Part shown: in pieces, positions 55,535-64,000 of the stretch
Layout: every line of letters starts with the position of its first letter
How positions within the stretch are numbered: position 1 is the first letter of the stretch
Origin: CBCYMI01 sp965183855
GTDB taxonomy: Bacteria; Pseudomonadota; Alphaproteobacteria; Caulobacterales; Maricaulaceae
Length of the DNA: 64,000 nucleotides
Reading direction: 5' to 3'
NCBI GenBank assembly: GCA_965183855.1
Contig: CBCYMI010000042.1
Location: forward strand, 23,250-87,249
Made by a program: the position numbers and the translations under genes
Notes under the pieces: model-generated
What the model saw: the letters and a program-made list of their open reading frames with translations, nothing else
Databases searched by the model: none
What the model was told of the DNA's origin: nothing

Positions 55535-56223
55535 TTATGTAATGAACTTTTTTATTGCCCATTCCCACTTTTCAATCTCTTTATCATCAAAGGGTTCTTC
55601 GGCTGAACAAAACTGAATAATTCCTTCCCTATCAATAACATATAAACGCTTTGGAGATCCTGAATATACACTATCAATCGTATTATTCATATCATCCAAA
55701 GCAACAGAGTATTCTTATCTGTTGATAATTTACCCAGTCTTTGACAATACTTATTCTTTCCTGCTCTGTTTTGGTTGATCATAAACGACATCATCTTTCA
55801 AATTAGCCTGAATAAACCAACCATTAACGGGATGCATTTCATAAACATAAATATGTAAAAAAGGTATGTAAAAAAGGAAGGAAACGATGATAGTTTTCAT
55901 AAAGATCATTAATGTGCATATTATGTGACCGAAAAACAGGACATGTAAAACACCCAAATACTAATGCTAATCCCTGACCTTGATACTCTGATAATGATAC
56001 AGAATACTTTAATGCTTTTTTTTCATGATTTAAACACATTAAAGCATGAAAATCAGGGGGCTCTTTTGTTTAATTTAGCACCACAATTCTCTTCTCTGTT
56101 TGATAACGCTTCCTTAATTTCTTTCCACTGTTTTACTGTAAAGCCAATTGTTTGCTCAAAACCTTCCATAAATTTTATCATCAAGCTGGCTTTATCTAGC
56201 TACTCCAATTCTCTTTTCAACAT
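55535..56223 (-). pseudogene. Deiodinase-like thioredoxin-fold protein, copy C, longest and probable ancestor
   Basis: Begins at ATG 56223 behind GAAAGAGGC: MLKRELE, a TAG, then LMIKFMEGFEQTIGFTVKQW, KEIKEALSNREENC and RAPDFHALMCLNHEKKALKY after a slip in a C5 run (about 56056). From there it is the same as copies A and B: LALVFGCFTCPVF (CxxC-like redox site), YVYEMHPVNGWF, and the end CSAEEPFDDKEIEKWEW. The pattern LVFGSFTCPPFR...YIxEAHPSDGW is that of iodothyronine deiodinase-like bacterial proteins. At least four lesions are visible. The sequence from about 55484 is a direct repeat of copy A starting at 54262. Confidence 0.75.
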
Positions 56224-56615
56224 TATAATGCCTCTTTCTTTTTTTCTATTCCTGACTTATTATAAATCCATAGTGCATGTATAATAAATCAAAATCATCA
56301 AAGTCTGAGATGCTCATCATATTTATCAATAAAGTTTCAATGATATCTTATTTTTATTTGGATATCACCCGTTTTTATATTAAAAATACATCCTTTACCA
56401 GAGTGCATATAACAATATGATTTTATTTTTTAATAAAAAAGAGAAATACCAATAATTTCGTCAGAAAAGCAAGAGAATATAAAAGAGATATAAGAATTAT
56501 AATAGTTTTCACTATTACTTAATAATTAACTCGCTTAATCTAAATCTTTCGACTTGATAAGAATAAAAAGTTTCACAAACACATCATCTTCACTTAAAGA
56601 ATAATTTGATACATA
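56224..56615. other. Gap without a gene
   Basis: AT-rich DNA between the deiodinase-like fossil and the end of the cell-wall hydrolase gene; no gene, RNA or strong hairpin seen. Confidence 0.4.
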
Positions 56616-57398
56616 TTAAATATTTCTTATACGCGCTTTCCGTTTTGGATAACGATAAAAAACATGATGCCCTATTATTGCTGTTTTAATTAATTTACTC
56701 GACCATTTGGGATGAATATTTTTAGTATGATAATGAGTTGCCTGATAGGTTATAGGTTTAATATCCCCAAGCAATGCCAAAACTGCTATTTTTTGTGCTT
56801 GTTTCCAAGCCTCTCCATAGGGCTCTTTCTTCATAGATCCATCACATGTAAAAGAAAACTGGCACCCTGTTATACGTTTCGATCCCTGAAAAATAACTTT
56901 ACAGATTGTATTCGGATAAGAAGCATGCCGAACCCGATTAAGAATAACTTCTGCAACAGCTTTTTGTCCTTTTAAGGTTTCAGATCTTGCTTCATAATAA
57001 ATTGCTTTTGCCAGACATAAACGCTCATGGTCAAGTGCGATTGCAAAGGATAAATGCCTTGGTACAAACGTTTCTTCCAAACGAATTGCCTGATGATCTC
57101 TTTTATAATAATTAGAAAATCGATCTTTAATATTTATCTTATTTAAAAAGCGATCCATATGACCAGGTTTTATTCTAGGATGAATATCTATTTCTTTTAT
57201 TTCAACAATTTTTTCGGATTGTTTTTTATGATATTGAAAAGCCATTTTTCGGATATATTCATTGCTCTTCTGTTCTGAAATTCGTAGAGAAAACGCAGAA
57301 AAACCTAAAAAGGAAAAATAAAAAAACATGACAAAAACGAAACAATACAATATTGAATGCGCAAAAAAATATCTAGATTTATTGTTGAAAAAAAGCAT
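56616..57398 (-). CDS. SleB-type cell-wall hydrolase
   Basis: A 260-residue protein with one N-terminal membrane or signal segment (about 14-37), a basic linker of about 85 residues, and a C-terminal Hydrolase_2 (SleB/CwlJ) domain from about residue 128. It shows LCLAKAIYYEARSETLKGQKAVAEVILNRV with the catalytic Glu, TICKVIFQGSKRITGCQFSFTCDG and ATHYHTKNIHPKW. The family cleaves peptidoglycan glycan strands (lytic transglycosylase-like or amidase), and in alphaproteobacteria is used for wall turnover, not germination. It stands alone. Confidence 0.9.
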   Translation of the reverse strand: MLFFNNKSRYFFAHSILYCFVFVMFFYFSFLGFSAFSLRISEQKSNEYIRKMAFQYHKKQSEKIVEIKEIDIHPRIKPGHMDRFLNKINIKDRFSNYYKRDHQAIRLEETFVPRHLSFAIALDHERLCLAKAIYYEARSETLKGQKAVAEVILNRVRHASYPNTICKVIFQGSKRITGCQFSFTCDGSMKKEPYGEAWKQAQKIAVLALLGDIKPITYQATHYHTKNIHPKWSSKLIKTAIIGHHVFYRYPKRKARIRNI

Positions 57399-57846
57399 TG
57401 TTTTATCTCAAATCACCAAATAAATTTACAATAGTATAACAAAAAACAGGCATGTATTGCAATTATCGTTTAATCTCACACACCAGATTCATTAAAAAGC
57501 AATGAAATTTAGCCTAAAAACATGCCTAATTAATAAACATAATTATCCCGTTTCTATCTATAAAATTAACATATTTTTGATGATAAACAGTTTCATGTCA
57601 TTTTAAAAATGCCACATTAAGCCAGATATGCGTTTTAATATGCAGTCATTTAAAACAAGCTGTTCTTTCCTTAAAGAAGTATCTTATCTTTCATCAAACG
57701 CACTATTTTTTATTTATTTCTTAAATAATCAACCAGTTCTAAATGCCATCCATCCTATTTTCCTTAGTCTGGAAATACAATTTAATATATAAAATATTAC
57801 CTGATAAGAATATAGAATTTCTTATATGGCAGATAATCATAAAGAA
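57399..57846. other. Gap between ppdK and the wall hydrolase gene
   Basis: Both flanking genes are on the minus strand. Apart from a weak distant pair AGGCATGT/ACATGCCT (about 57450 and 57517) nothing is visible; no clear terminator for ppdK. Confidence 0.4.
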
Positions 57847-60525
57847 TCAGGAAGCTCTTTTATTTCTATTTTTTAAAACAGCCTGCGCTGCAGCAAGTCG
57901 TGCAATCGGAACTCTGTAAGGAGAACAAGAAATATAATCAAGACCAATTTGCTCACAAAACTCAATTGAATTTGGATCTCCTCCATGTTCTCCACAAATT
58001 CCCAGCTTGATGTTTGGGCGTGTTTGTTTGCCATTTTCAACTGCCATTTTAACCAAACCCCCAACGCTTTTTCGATCAAGCGTTACAAACGGATCTTTTT
58101 CAAAAATATTTTTTTCAAGATAATCTGGCATAAATTGTCCGACATCATCACGGCTGAGACCAAAACAGGTCTGAGTTAAATCATTCGTGCCAAAAGAGAA
58201 AAAAGAAACCTCTTTTGCAAGTTCATCTGCGGATAATGCAGCTCTTGGCAATTCAACCATTGCTCCTAAAAGATAGGTTGTTTTCTTTCCCATCCTCTGT
58301 TCAACTTCTTTAGCAATAATTTGGATTTTTTCTTTTAAAAATGCCAATTCCTGCCGAGTAATTGCTAAAGGAATCATAATTTCAGGTTGAATTTGATACC
58401 CGTTTCTTTCAGAAACATAATGTTGGGCTTCAAAAATAGCTCTCACCTGCATTTCATATATTTCAGGATAAGTTACTCCTAAACGACACCCTCTATGTCC
58501 AAGCATAGGATTGCTTTCTTTCAAACTATCTGCTTTCTTCATGAGTTTTCTAGTAGAAATACCCGTTGCCTTTGAAATATTAATGACATCTTCTTCTTTG
58601 TGTGGCAAAAACTCATGCAATGGAGGGTCTAACAATCGAATCGTACAAGGTAAATCCTGCATAATCTCAAAAATCTTAATAAAATCCTGCTTTTGGAATG
58701 GAAGGAGCTTTTTTAAAGCTGACTTTCTGGCATCCAGAGTTTCAGATAAAATCATTTCTCTTACAACCTCTATTCTATCTGATTCAAAAAACATGTGTTC
58801 TGTACGACACAAGCCGATTCCTTCCGCTCCAAAGCTTTTGGCAATTTTTACATCTTGTGGAACTTCGGCATTTGTCCTGACCTTCATACGACGCACTTGG
58901 TCAGCCCATTTCATTAACAAACTAAAATCCTCGCTTAGTTTAGGTTGTATCATGCTTACTTTACCTAAAATAATCTCACCATTTGCACCATCAACACTAA
59001 TAAAATCTCCTTCCTTGATTGTTAAATTTCCAACAGAGATCTTTTTTTCTTCTGGGTAAATAGAAAGTGTACTTACTCCTGACACACAAGGTTTTCCCAT
59101 ACCTCGCGCAACGACAGCAGCATGAGAGGTCATGCCCCCTCTTGCTGTAATAATAGCTTCAGAAGCATGCATGCCATGAATATCTTCAGGAGATGTTTCT
59201 GTTCGTACAAGAATAACTTTTTCTCCTTTTTGAGCCAGTTTTTCAGCTTTATCAGCATTCAATACAATCTTCCCATACCCCGCACCTGGAGATGCAGGCA
59301 ATCCTTTTGCAATAATCTTTTTTTCTGCCTTTGGATCCAGTGTCGGATGCAGTAATTGATCTAAAGATAAAGGATCAATTCTTAAAACAGCCTCTTCTTT
59401 TGTAATCATTTTTTCCCTGGCCATATCAATCGCTGTTTTAAGTGCAGCTTTGGCTGTTCGTTTGCCAGATCGGGTTTGCAACATCCAAAGATGACCTTTT
59501 TCGACTGTAAATTCGATATCTTGCATATCCCGATAATGCATTTCGAGTCGTTTGAACACATTTGTTAATTCCTGATAGATTTCTGGCATTGCTTCTTCCA
59601 TGGAAGGATGCACCGAATCCATGTCCTTACGCATAGAAATTGTTAACGGCTGTGGAGTTCTAATTCCTGCAACAACATCTTCACCTTGAGCATTAATTAA
59701 AAACTCACCATAATAGGATTTGTCTCCCGTAGATGGATTCCGTGTGAATGCCACTCCTGTTGCCGATGTCTCACCCATATTACCAAAAACCATTGACTGA
59801 ACATTTACGGCCGTCCCCCAATTTTCAGGAATATCATTTAACTTTCTATATAAGACTGCTCGACTATTTGTCCATGAAGAAAAAACAGCCTCGATTGCTC
59901 CCCATAACTGCTCAACTGGATCTTGTGGAAATGCTCTTTCCAAATGTTCTTCAACCGCGAATTTATATGTATCAACCAAGATTTTTAAATCTTCTGTTTT
60001 TAAATCTGTATCATATATATATTTTTTTTGTTCCTTATAATCATCTAATATCTCTTCAAAAACATTATGATCTACGCCCAATACCACATCTGCATACATT
60101 TGAATAAACCGTCGATAACTATCATAGACAAACCTTGGATTATTGGTTAACTCTATCAATCCTTCAGCTGTTTGATCATTTAAACCAAGGTTGAGAACAG
60201 TATCCATCATGCCAGGCATGGATGCTGGTGCTCCAGATCGCACAGATACCAAAAGTGGATTTTGTGGATTTCCAAATTGTTTTTCTGTTTTGCGTTCAAG
60301 CTCTAAAAGAGCATTTGAAACTTCTTTTTTAATCCTGTCCGAATAACCATTTTTTTGACGATAATATTCATGACAGACTTCTGTTGTAATTGTAAATCCA
60401 GGAGGAACGGGTAGACCCAAAGCACTCATTTCAGCTAGATTCGCGCCCTTTCCCCCTAATAGTTCTACCATTTTAGCATCCCCCTCTGTCATCGTCCCTC
60501 CAAAAGCATAGACTTGTTTTCTCAT
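57847..60525 (-). CDS. ppdK: Pyruvate, phosphate dikinase
   Basis: Interconverts pyruvate + ATP + Pi with PEP + AMP + PPi. The 892-residue protein has the N-terminal ATP-grasp part (LLGGKGANLAEMSALGLPVPPGF, SVRSGAPASMPGMMDTVLN, ATGVAFTRNPSTG), the swivelling phosphohistidine domain with GGMTSHAAVVARGMGKPC (catalytic H468, regulatory Thr T466), and the C-terminal PEP barrel (GIGLCRTEHMF, DPPLHEFLPH, MLGHRGCRLGVTYPEIYEMQ, SFGTNDLTQT, LGICGEHGGDP). It is 17 bases behind glyS in the alphaproteobacterial glyQ-glyS-ppdK order. It may support gluconeogenesis or PPi-linked glycolysis. Confidence 0.97.
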   Translation of the reverse strand: MRKQVYAFGGTMTEGDAKMVELLGGKGANLAEMSALGLPVPPGFTITTEVCHEYYRQKNGYSDRIKKEVSNALLELERKTEKQFGNPQNPLLVSVRSGAPASMPGMMDTVLNLGLNDQTAEGLIELTNNPRFVYDSYRRFIQMYADVVLGVDHNVFEEILDDYKEQKKYIYDTDLKTEDLKILVDTYKFAVEEHLERAFPQDPVEQLWGAIEAVFSSWTNSRAVLYRKLNDIPENWGTAVNVQSMVFGNMGETSATGVAFTRNPSTGDKSYYGEFLINAQGEDVVAGIRTPQPLTISMRKDMDSVHPSMEEAMPEIYQELTNVFKRLEMHYRDMQDIEFTVEKGHLWMLQTRSGKRTAKAALKTAIDMAREKMITKEEAVLRIDPLSLDQLLHPTLDPKAEKKIIAKGLPASPGAGYGKIVLNADKAEKLAQKGEKVILVRTETSPEDIHGMHASEAIITARGGMTSHAAVVARGMGKPCVSGVSTLSIYPEEKKISVGNLTIKEGDFISVDGANGEIILGKVSMIQPKLSEDFSLLMKWADQVRRMKVRTNAEVPQDVKIAKSFGAEGIGLCRTEHMFFESDRIEVVREMILSETLDARKSALKKLLPFQKQDFIKIFEIMQDLPCTIRLLDPPLHEFLPHKEEDVINISKATGISTRKLMKKADSLKESNPMLGHRGCRLGVTYPEIYEMQVRAIFEAQHYVSERNGYQIQPEIMIPLAITRQELAFLKEKIQIIAKEVEQRMGKKTTYLLGAMVELPRAALSADELAKEVSFFSFGTNDLTQTCFGLSRDDVGQFMPDYLEKNIFEKDPFVTLDRKSVGGLVKMAVENGKQTRPNIKLGICGEHGGDPNSIEFCEQIGLDYISCSPYRVPIARLAAAQAVLKNRNKRAS

Positions 60526-60542
60526 TGATTTATCCTTATATT

Positions 60543-62697
60543 TTATGATAATCCTCGTATCATGGAAAAATCCGCAACTTTCAATAAAAGCTGCCTGATC
60601 TGGGATAATAGATTTAATCGATTTTCCCTTATTTCAGGTTTTGGATCATTTACATGAACTGTTTCAAAAAAATAATCTACCACTTGTTTTGTTTCTGATA
60701 TTGATAATAAGACCTGCTCATAATAACCAGTTTCTATTTCTTTTTCTACCTTTTCATACGTTTTTAATAAAGCTTTATAAAGCTTTTCTTCACTTTTATC
60801 ACGAAACAATGAAGAAACTGGTTTCTGATTATATATTTTTTTATCTTTTTTTTCTTCTTGTTGTAAAATATTACTTGCCCTTTGATAGGCTAAAAGCAAT
60901 GTTTTCCCACTTTCTGTTTCTAAAAAATGGTGAATAGCACTTGCTCTTTGAGCAATTTGTAAAAGCTGGTCTTGATTGGTTGCAAGAACAGCATTAACGG
61001 CATCGTATCGGATAGATTTTTGATCTCTTAAATATATTTTCATCCGTTCAATAAAAAACTGTCTAAGATCTTGTTGTTTTTTTAAATCAAATCCTGAATG
61101 CTCAGAAGATAAAACCTTAAATATTTCACTTAGAGAAATCTCAATCTGATTTTCCAAAATGATTCTGATAATCCCAAGAGATGCTCTTCTAAGAGCGTAA
61201 GGGTCTTTTGATCCTGTTGGTATTTCATTAACGGACCAAAATCCTGCCAAGGTATCAAACTTATCTGCCAAAGCAACCAGTACAGAAATTATTTCTTTAG
61301 GGACATTATCAGAAATACCATATGGTTTATAATGATCTCTGATTGCATTGGCAATTTTACAAGTCGAGTTTTGAGTTATGTTTTTCAAATTATTCTGTTT
61401 TAAATATTTTTCTTCATACCTATCTATTTCAGAAGGTTGAACCCCTTTTTCATAAAAATAAAAATAACGCCCCATAATTCCCTGAAGTTCTGGAAATTCT
61501 CCAACGGTTTCTGAAATCAAATCATTTTTTTGCAAATTTTGCAGCTTCTTCAGCAAGTTTTTTTTCTCCCCCAATCAAAACCGACAAACTTCCAGCCAGT
61601 CGAATCATTCGATCTGTTTTGTCTGACATAGATCCCAATTTATGATAAAAGACTAAGCTCTCAAGATGTTTAAATCGCAGTTCGCTTTTCTGATGGGTAT
61701 CTTGCTCCCAAAAATAGCGCGCATCTTCAAGCCGTGCTTTTAAAACACGTTCATTCCCTGCAAGAATTTCTTTTCCTCCATCTTCAGCTAATAAATTTGC
61801 AACAAAGATAAAAGAAGGGGCTAAGGTTTGGGTATTTTTTACAAAGCTTGCGAAATATTTTTGATGATAGCGCATTGAAGCAATTAAAATCTCATGAGGT
61901 AATGAAAGAAATTTCTCTGAAAATTTTCCAATGATCACAATTGGCCATTCTACCAGCCCTGTTATTTCAGAAAGCAGTTTTTCATCTGGTTTTATATCAA
62001 TGCCTGCCTGATTACATTTTTCTTTGGCTGTTTGAACAATTATTTGTTTTCGCTTTTCTTGAGATATCAGCACAAACCCTTTTTTCTCAAGTGTTTGTTG
62101 ATACTCTTTGAAATTTCTAATTTTAAAAGGACCTCTTCCCAGAACTCTATGACCTTCTGTTAAATTATTACTTTGGATTTTAAGTCCTTCTATTTTAAAA
62201 ATAATTGGTTTTTCATTAAAAACACACAAAATCCGATGTAATGGTCTAACCCAACGGAAGCTATTCTTACCCCAGCGCATGCTTTTAGACCATGGAAAAA
62301 CAGCTAGAATTTCGGGGATAAGTTCTGTAAGGATTTCTTCTGTTGGTCTTCCTTTGATTTCACGCTTAAATGCATAATACTGTCCTTTTTTATCTTCAAG
62401 AACATCACATTCATGAATTGTTTTAAGATCAACACTTCGTAAAAAACCATGAATTGCCTGCTCAGCTGCATTGATTCTTGGTCCTTTTCGCTCTTCTATA
62501 CGAGTTTTGGCTTTTAATGCGACATTGGTTAAATGGGCAATCAGGCGCCTGGGACCTGAATATGTATCTAAATTGCCAAATTCTATTTGGTGTTTTTCCA
62601 ATCTGTCTGTTAGCAAATGTGATAGTTTTTTCTCTGCATCTGTTTGCATGAGTGCAGGGATTTCTTCCGAAAACAGTTCAAGAATAATTTCAGACAT
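60543..62697 (-). pseudogene. glyS: Glycyl-tRNA synthetase beta subunit, split by a frameshift in an A7 run
   Basis: Two overlapping frames together make one full GlyS of about 700 residues. The first (62697-61522) has EIILELFSEEIPALMQ, LDTYSGPRRLIAHL, FPWSKSMRWG and ARYFWEQD, and ends EEAAKFAKK-stop. The second continues KNDLISETVGEFPELQGIMG with YFYFYEKGVQPSEIDRYEEKY, SVNEIPTGSKDPYALRRASLG, and the tail domain to 60543. At about 61532-61538 the minus strand reads GCA AAA AAA TGA; six A instead of seven gives AKNDLISE, as in the family. GlyS is needed with GlyQ to charge tRNA-Gly and is essential. The break is therefore probably a homopolymer read error or is rescued by slippage; it is marked pseudogene only because the frame is broken as written. 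Confidence 0.93.
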
Positions 62698-62727
62698 TGA
62701 ATTCCTTTTTTATATCAGGCTATTCTA

Positions 62728-63621
62728 TTAAAATGATGATGGCTTATTGGTTTCTTCCAGCTCGACCCATGCTTTGGCACATCCTCTTGCCAAATCACGA
62801 ATTCGTGCAATATAAGAAGGTCGCTCGGTTGGAGAAACGACTCCTCTAGCATCTAGTAAATTAAAAATATGCGATAATTTCAAACATAAATCATAAGCAG
62901 GAAGAGGAAGCGCCTTTTTTCGTTCAAGCAATGCCTGGCACTGCAATTCCATATCCTTCATCCATTTTGTTAAAATCTGTGTGTTTGCTTCTTCAAAATT
63001 ATAAATTGAAAACTGACGCTCATTTTCGAAAAAAATATCGCCATAAGTTAACCCATCTCCATTAAAGTCAAGTTCATAAACATTTTCAACTCCTTGAACA
63101 TACATGGCAAGTCGTTCCAGACCATAGGTAAGCTCTCCAGAAATAGAGTTAACATCCAAACCTCCTACTTGTTGAAAATAAGTAAATTGGGAAACTTCCA
63201 TTCCATCACACCAAACTTCCCAACCCAACCCCCATGCGCCTATGGTTGGATTTTCCCAATCATCTTCAACAAAACGAATATCGTGATTATATTCGGAAAT
63301 TCCAATCGCTTTTAAACTATTTAAATAAAGATCCTGCAAATCGTCTGGACTTGGCTTTAAAATCACTTGAAACTGGTAATAATGCTGCAACCGGTTAGGG
63401 TTTTCTCCATAGCGCCCATCTCTGGGTCTTCTAGATGGTTGAACATAAGCGGCTTTCCAAGGCTTTTCTCCCAGAGATCTTAACACGGTCGCAGGATGCA
63501 ATGTTCCAGCACCCACTTCAACATCATAGGGTTGTAAAATTGCACATCCCTTTTTAGCCCAGTAAGATTGCAGACATAAAATAAGCTCCTGAAAACTGGG
63601 CGGTTTTAATTTTGGTTTCAT
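62728..63621 (-). CDS. glyQ: Glycyl-tRNA synthetase alpha subunit
   Basis: Catalytic subunit of the bacterial alpha2beta2 GlyRS. The 297-residue protein has FQELILCLQSYWAKKGCAILQPYDVEVGAGTLHPATVLRSLG at the start, YVQPSRRPRDGRYGENPNRLQHYYQFQVILKPSP (motif 2 region), GLGWEVWCDGMEVSQFTYFQQVGG and SGELTYGLERLAMYVQG (motif 3). It makes glycyl-adenylate and needs GlyS for tRNA binding. 30 bases before glyS. Confidence 0.98.
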   Translation of the reverse strand: MKPKLKPPSFQELILCLQSYWAKKGCAILQPYDVEVGAGTLHPATVLRSLGEKPWKAAYVQPSRRPRDGRYGENPNRLQHYYQFQVILKPSPDDLQDLYLNSLKAIGISEYNHDIRFVEDDWENPTIGAWGLGWEVWCDGMEVSQFTYFQQVGGLDVNSISGELTYGLERLAMYVQGVENVYELDFNGDGLTYGDIFFENERQFSIYNFEEANTQILTKWMKDMELQCQALLERKKALPLPAYDLCLKLSHIFNLLDARGVVSPTERPSYIARIRDLARGCAKAWVELEETNKPSSF

Positions 63622-63756
63622 GAATATTCTTCTCTATATCAGTATTCTCTTTACACTATAGTCTGCTTTTACTTACCAATAGAACCAGATTTTTCTGGCT
63701 TTTAAATCCTTTAGCTCTCTTTGTAAACCAACCAATTATTACTTTTCAATCCAAGA

Positions 63757-64000
63757 CTAAAAACCATACCAGGATCTTAAAATCCTATCGTTTAAATAAG
63801 CCTCGGCATCAGAAAAGGAAAGCCCTAAAAGACGCTGTAAAATTGGTGGTTTGTCAGTGGTTAAATATTTAATCTGAGGCTCAACCTTATATTTTCTTTT
63901 AAACACACCATATACATCCCCTATTCCATCTATCAGTCCAATTTCCTTTGCCTGTTTTCCAGTCCAAACATTGCCTGAAAACAAGTCTTCCTTTTCTTTT
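63757..64000 (-). CDS. S49-family peptidase (SppA/SohB-like), C-terminal part
   Basis: The minus-strand frame is open to the window edge, with no true start inside: at the edge it reads KEKEDLFSGNVWTGKQAKEI, then GLIDGIGDVYGVFKRKYKVE. This is the end of the S49 signal-peptide peptidase domain, where family members show (E)GRVWTGxQAxxLGLIDxLG. The 5' part with catalytic Ser and Lys lies outside the window. Genes for such peptidases commonly precede glyQ in Acetobacteraceae-type genomes, as here. Confidence 0.85.
   Translation of the reverse strand, partial: KEKEDLFSGNVWTGKQAKEIGLIDGIGDVYGVFKRKYKVEPQIKYLTTDKPPILQRLLGLSFSDAEAYLNDRILRSWYGF

Noticed and set aside
61530..61545. Programmed -1 frameshift at A AAA AAA in glyS
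   Set aside because: The downstream frame needs a +1 (or -2) change; a -1 shift meets a TGA two codons later.

Overview
The window looks like chromosome of an AT-rich alphaproteobacterium, perhaps a host-associated Acetobacteraceae relative. The evidence is the glyQ-glyS-ppdK order behind an S49 peptidase, long-form PstC and PstA, a HAE1 RND pump, SleB-type wall hydrolase, and many decaying genes in long AT-rich gaps. The taxonomic call is inference; no rRNA is present.

Layout. 1-2.3 kb: an HU gene in otherwise nearly empty AT-rich DNA. 2.3-6.4 kb: a Fur-box-preceded operon (outer-membrane barrel, FMN-binding protein, ApbE, bis-His membrane cytochrome, PepSY protein fused to a barrel). It looks like an extracytoplasmic flavin/heme electron-transfer system, probably for iron. 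6.5-14.4 kb: all steps of histidine synthesis in one island, with a HisN-like phosphatase divergent from hisR(yerC)-hisG-hisD-hisC/B-hisH-hisA-hisF-hisI/E. It includes an unusual HisC-HisB fusion. 14.8-15.4 kb: fossils of a TonB receptor and a beta-propeller phytase. 15.5-19 kb: katG and oxyR, divergent. 20-22.5 kb: a CsgG/DUF4810/GNA1162 lipoprotein cluster with most members broken. 22.8-24 kb: a truncated HxlR gene, a broken large serine recombinase and initiator tRNA.

24.3-29.3 kb: M28 peptidase, glutathione transferase, thiC. 29.8-37.3 kb: the phosphate module phoR, pstC-pstA-pstB-phoU-phoB with a clear Pho box and no pstS. 37.6-45.7 kb: an RND efflux operon followed by an M13 peptidase. 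46.1-46.7 kb: an IS1595-type fossil. 46.8-49.7 kb: a type I secretion ABC/HlyD pair whose ATPase has lost several catalytic motifs. 50.2-53.9 kb: nadA-nadB-nadC. 54.1-56.2 kb: three copies of a dead deiodinase-like gene, two forming a giant palindrome. 56.6-64 kb: cell-wall hydrolase, ppdK, glyS (frameshifted), glyQ and the end of an S49 peptidase.

The most novel-looking items are the Fur-box flavin operon (leaderless ApbE with a twin-arginine-like partner, and an inner-membrane PepSY protein fused to a barrel), the HisC-HisB fusion island with its candidate operator, the degenerate secretion ATPase, and the palindromic amplification. Frame breaks at homopolymers recur in csgG, the GNA1162 gene, glyS and the deiodinase repeats. 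Because glyS is essential, either homopolymer errors in the assembly or real slippage with some rescue must be considered before calling these genes dead.
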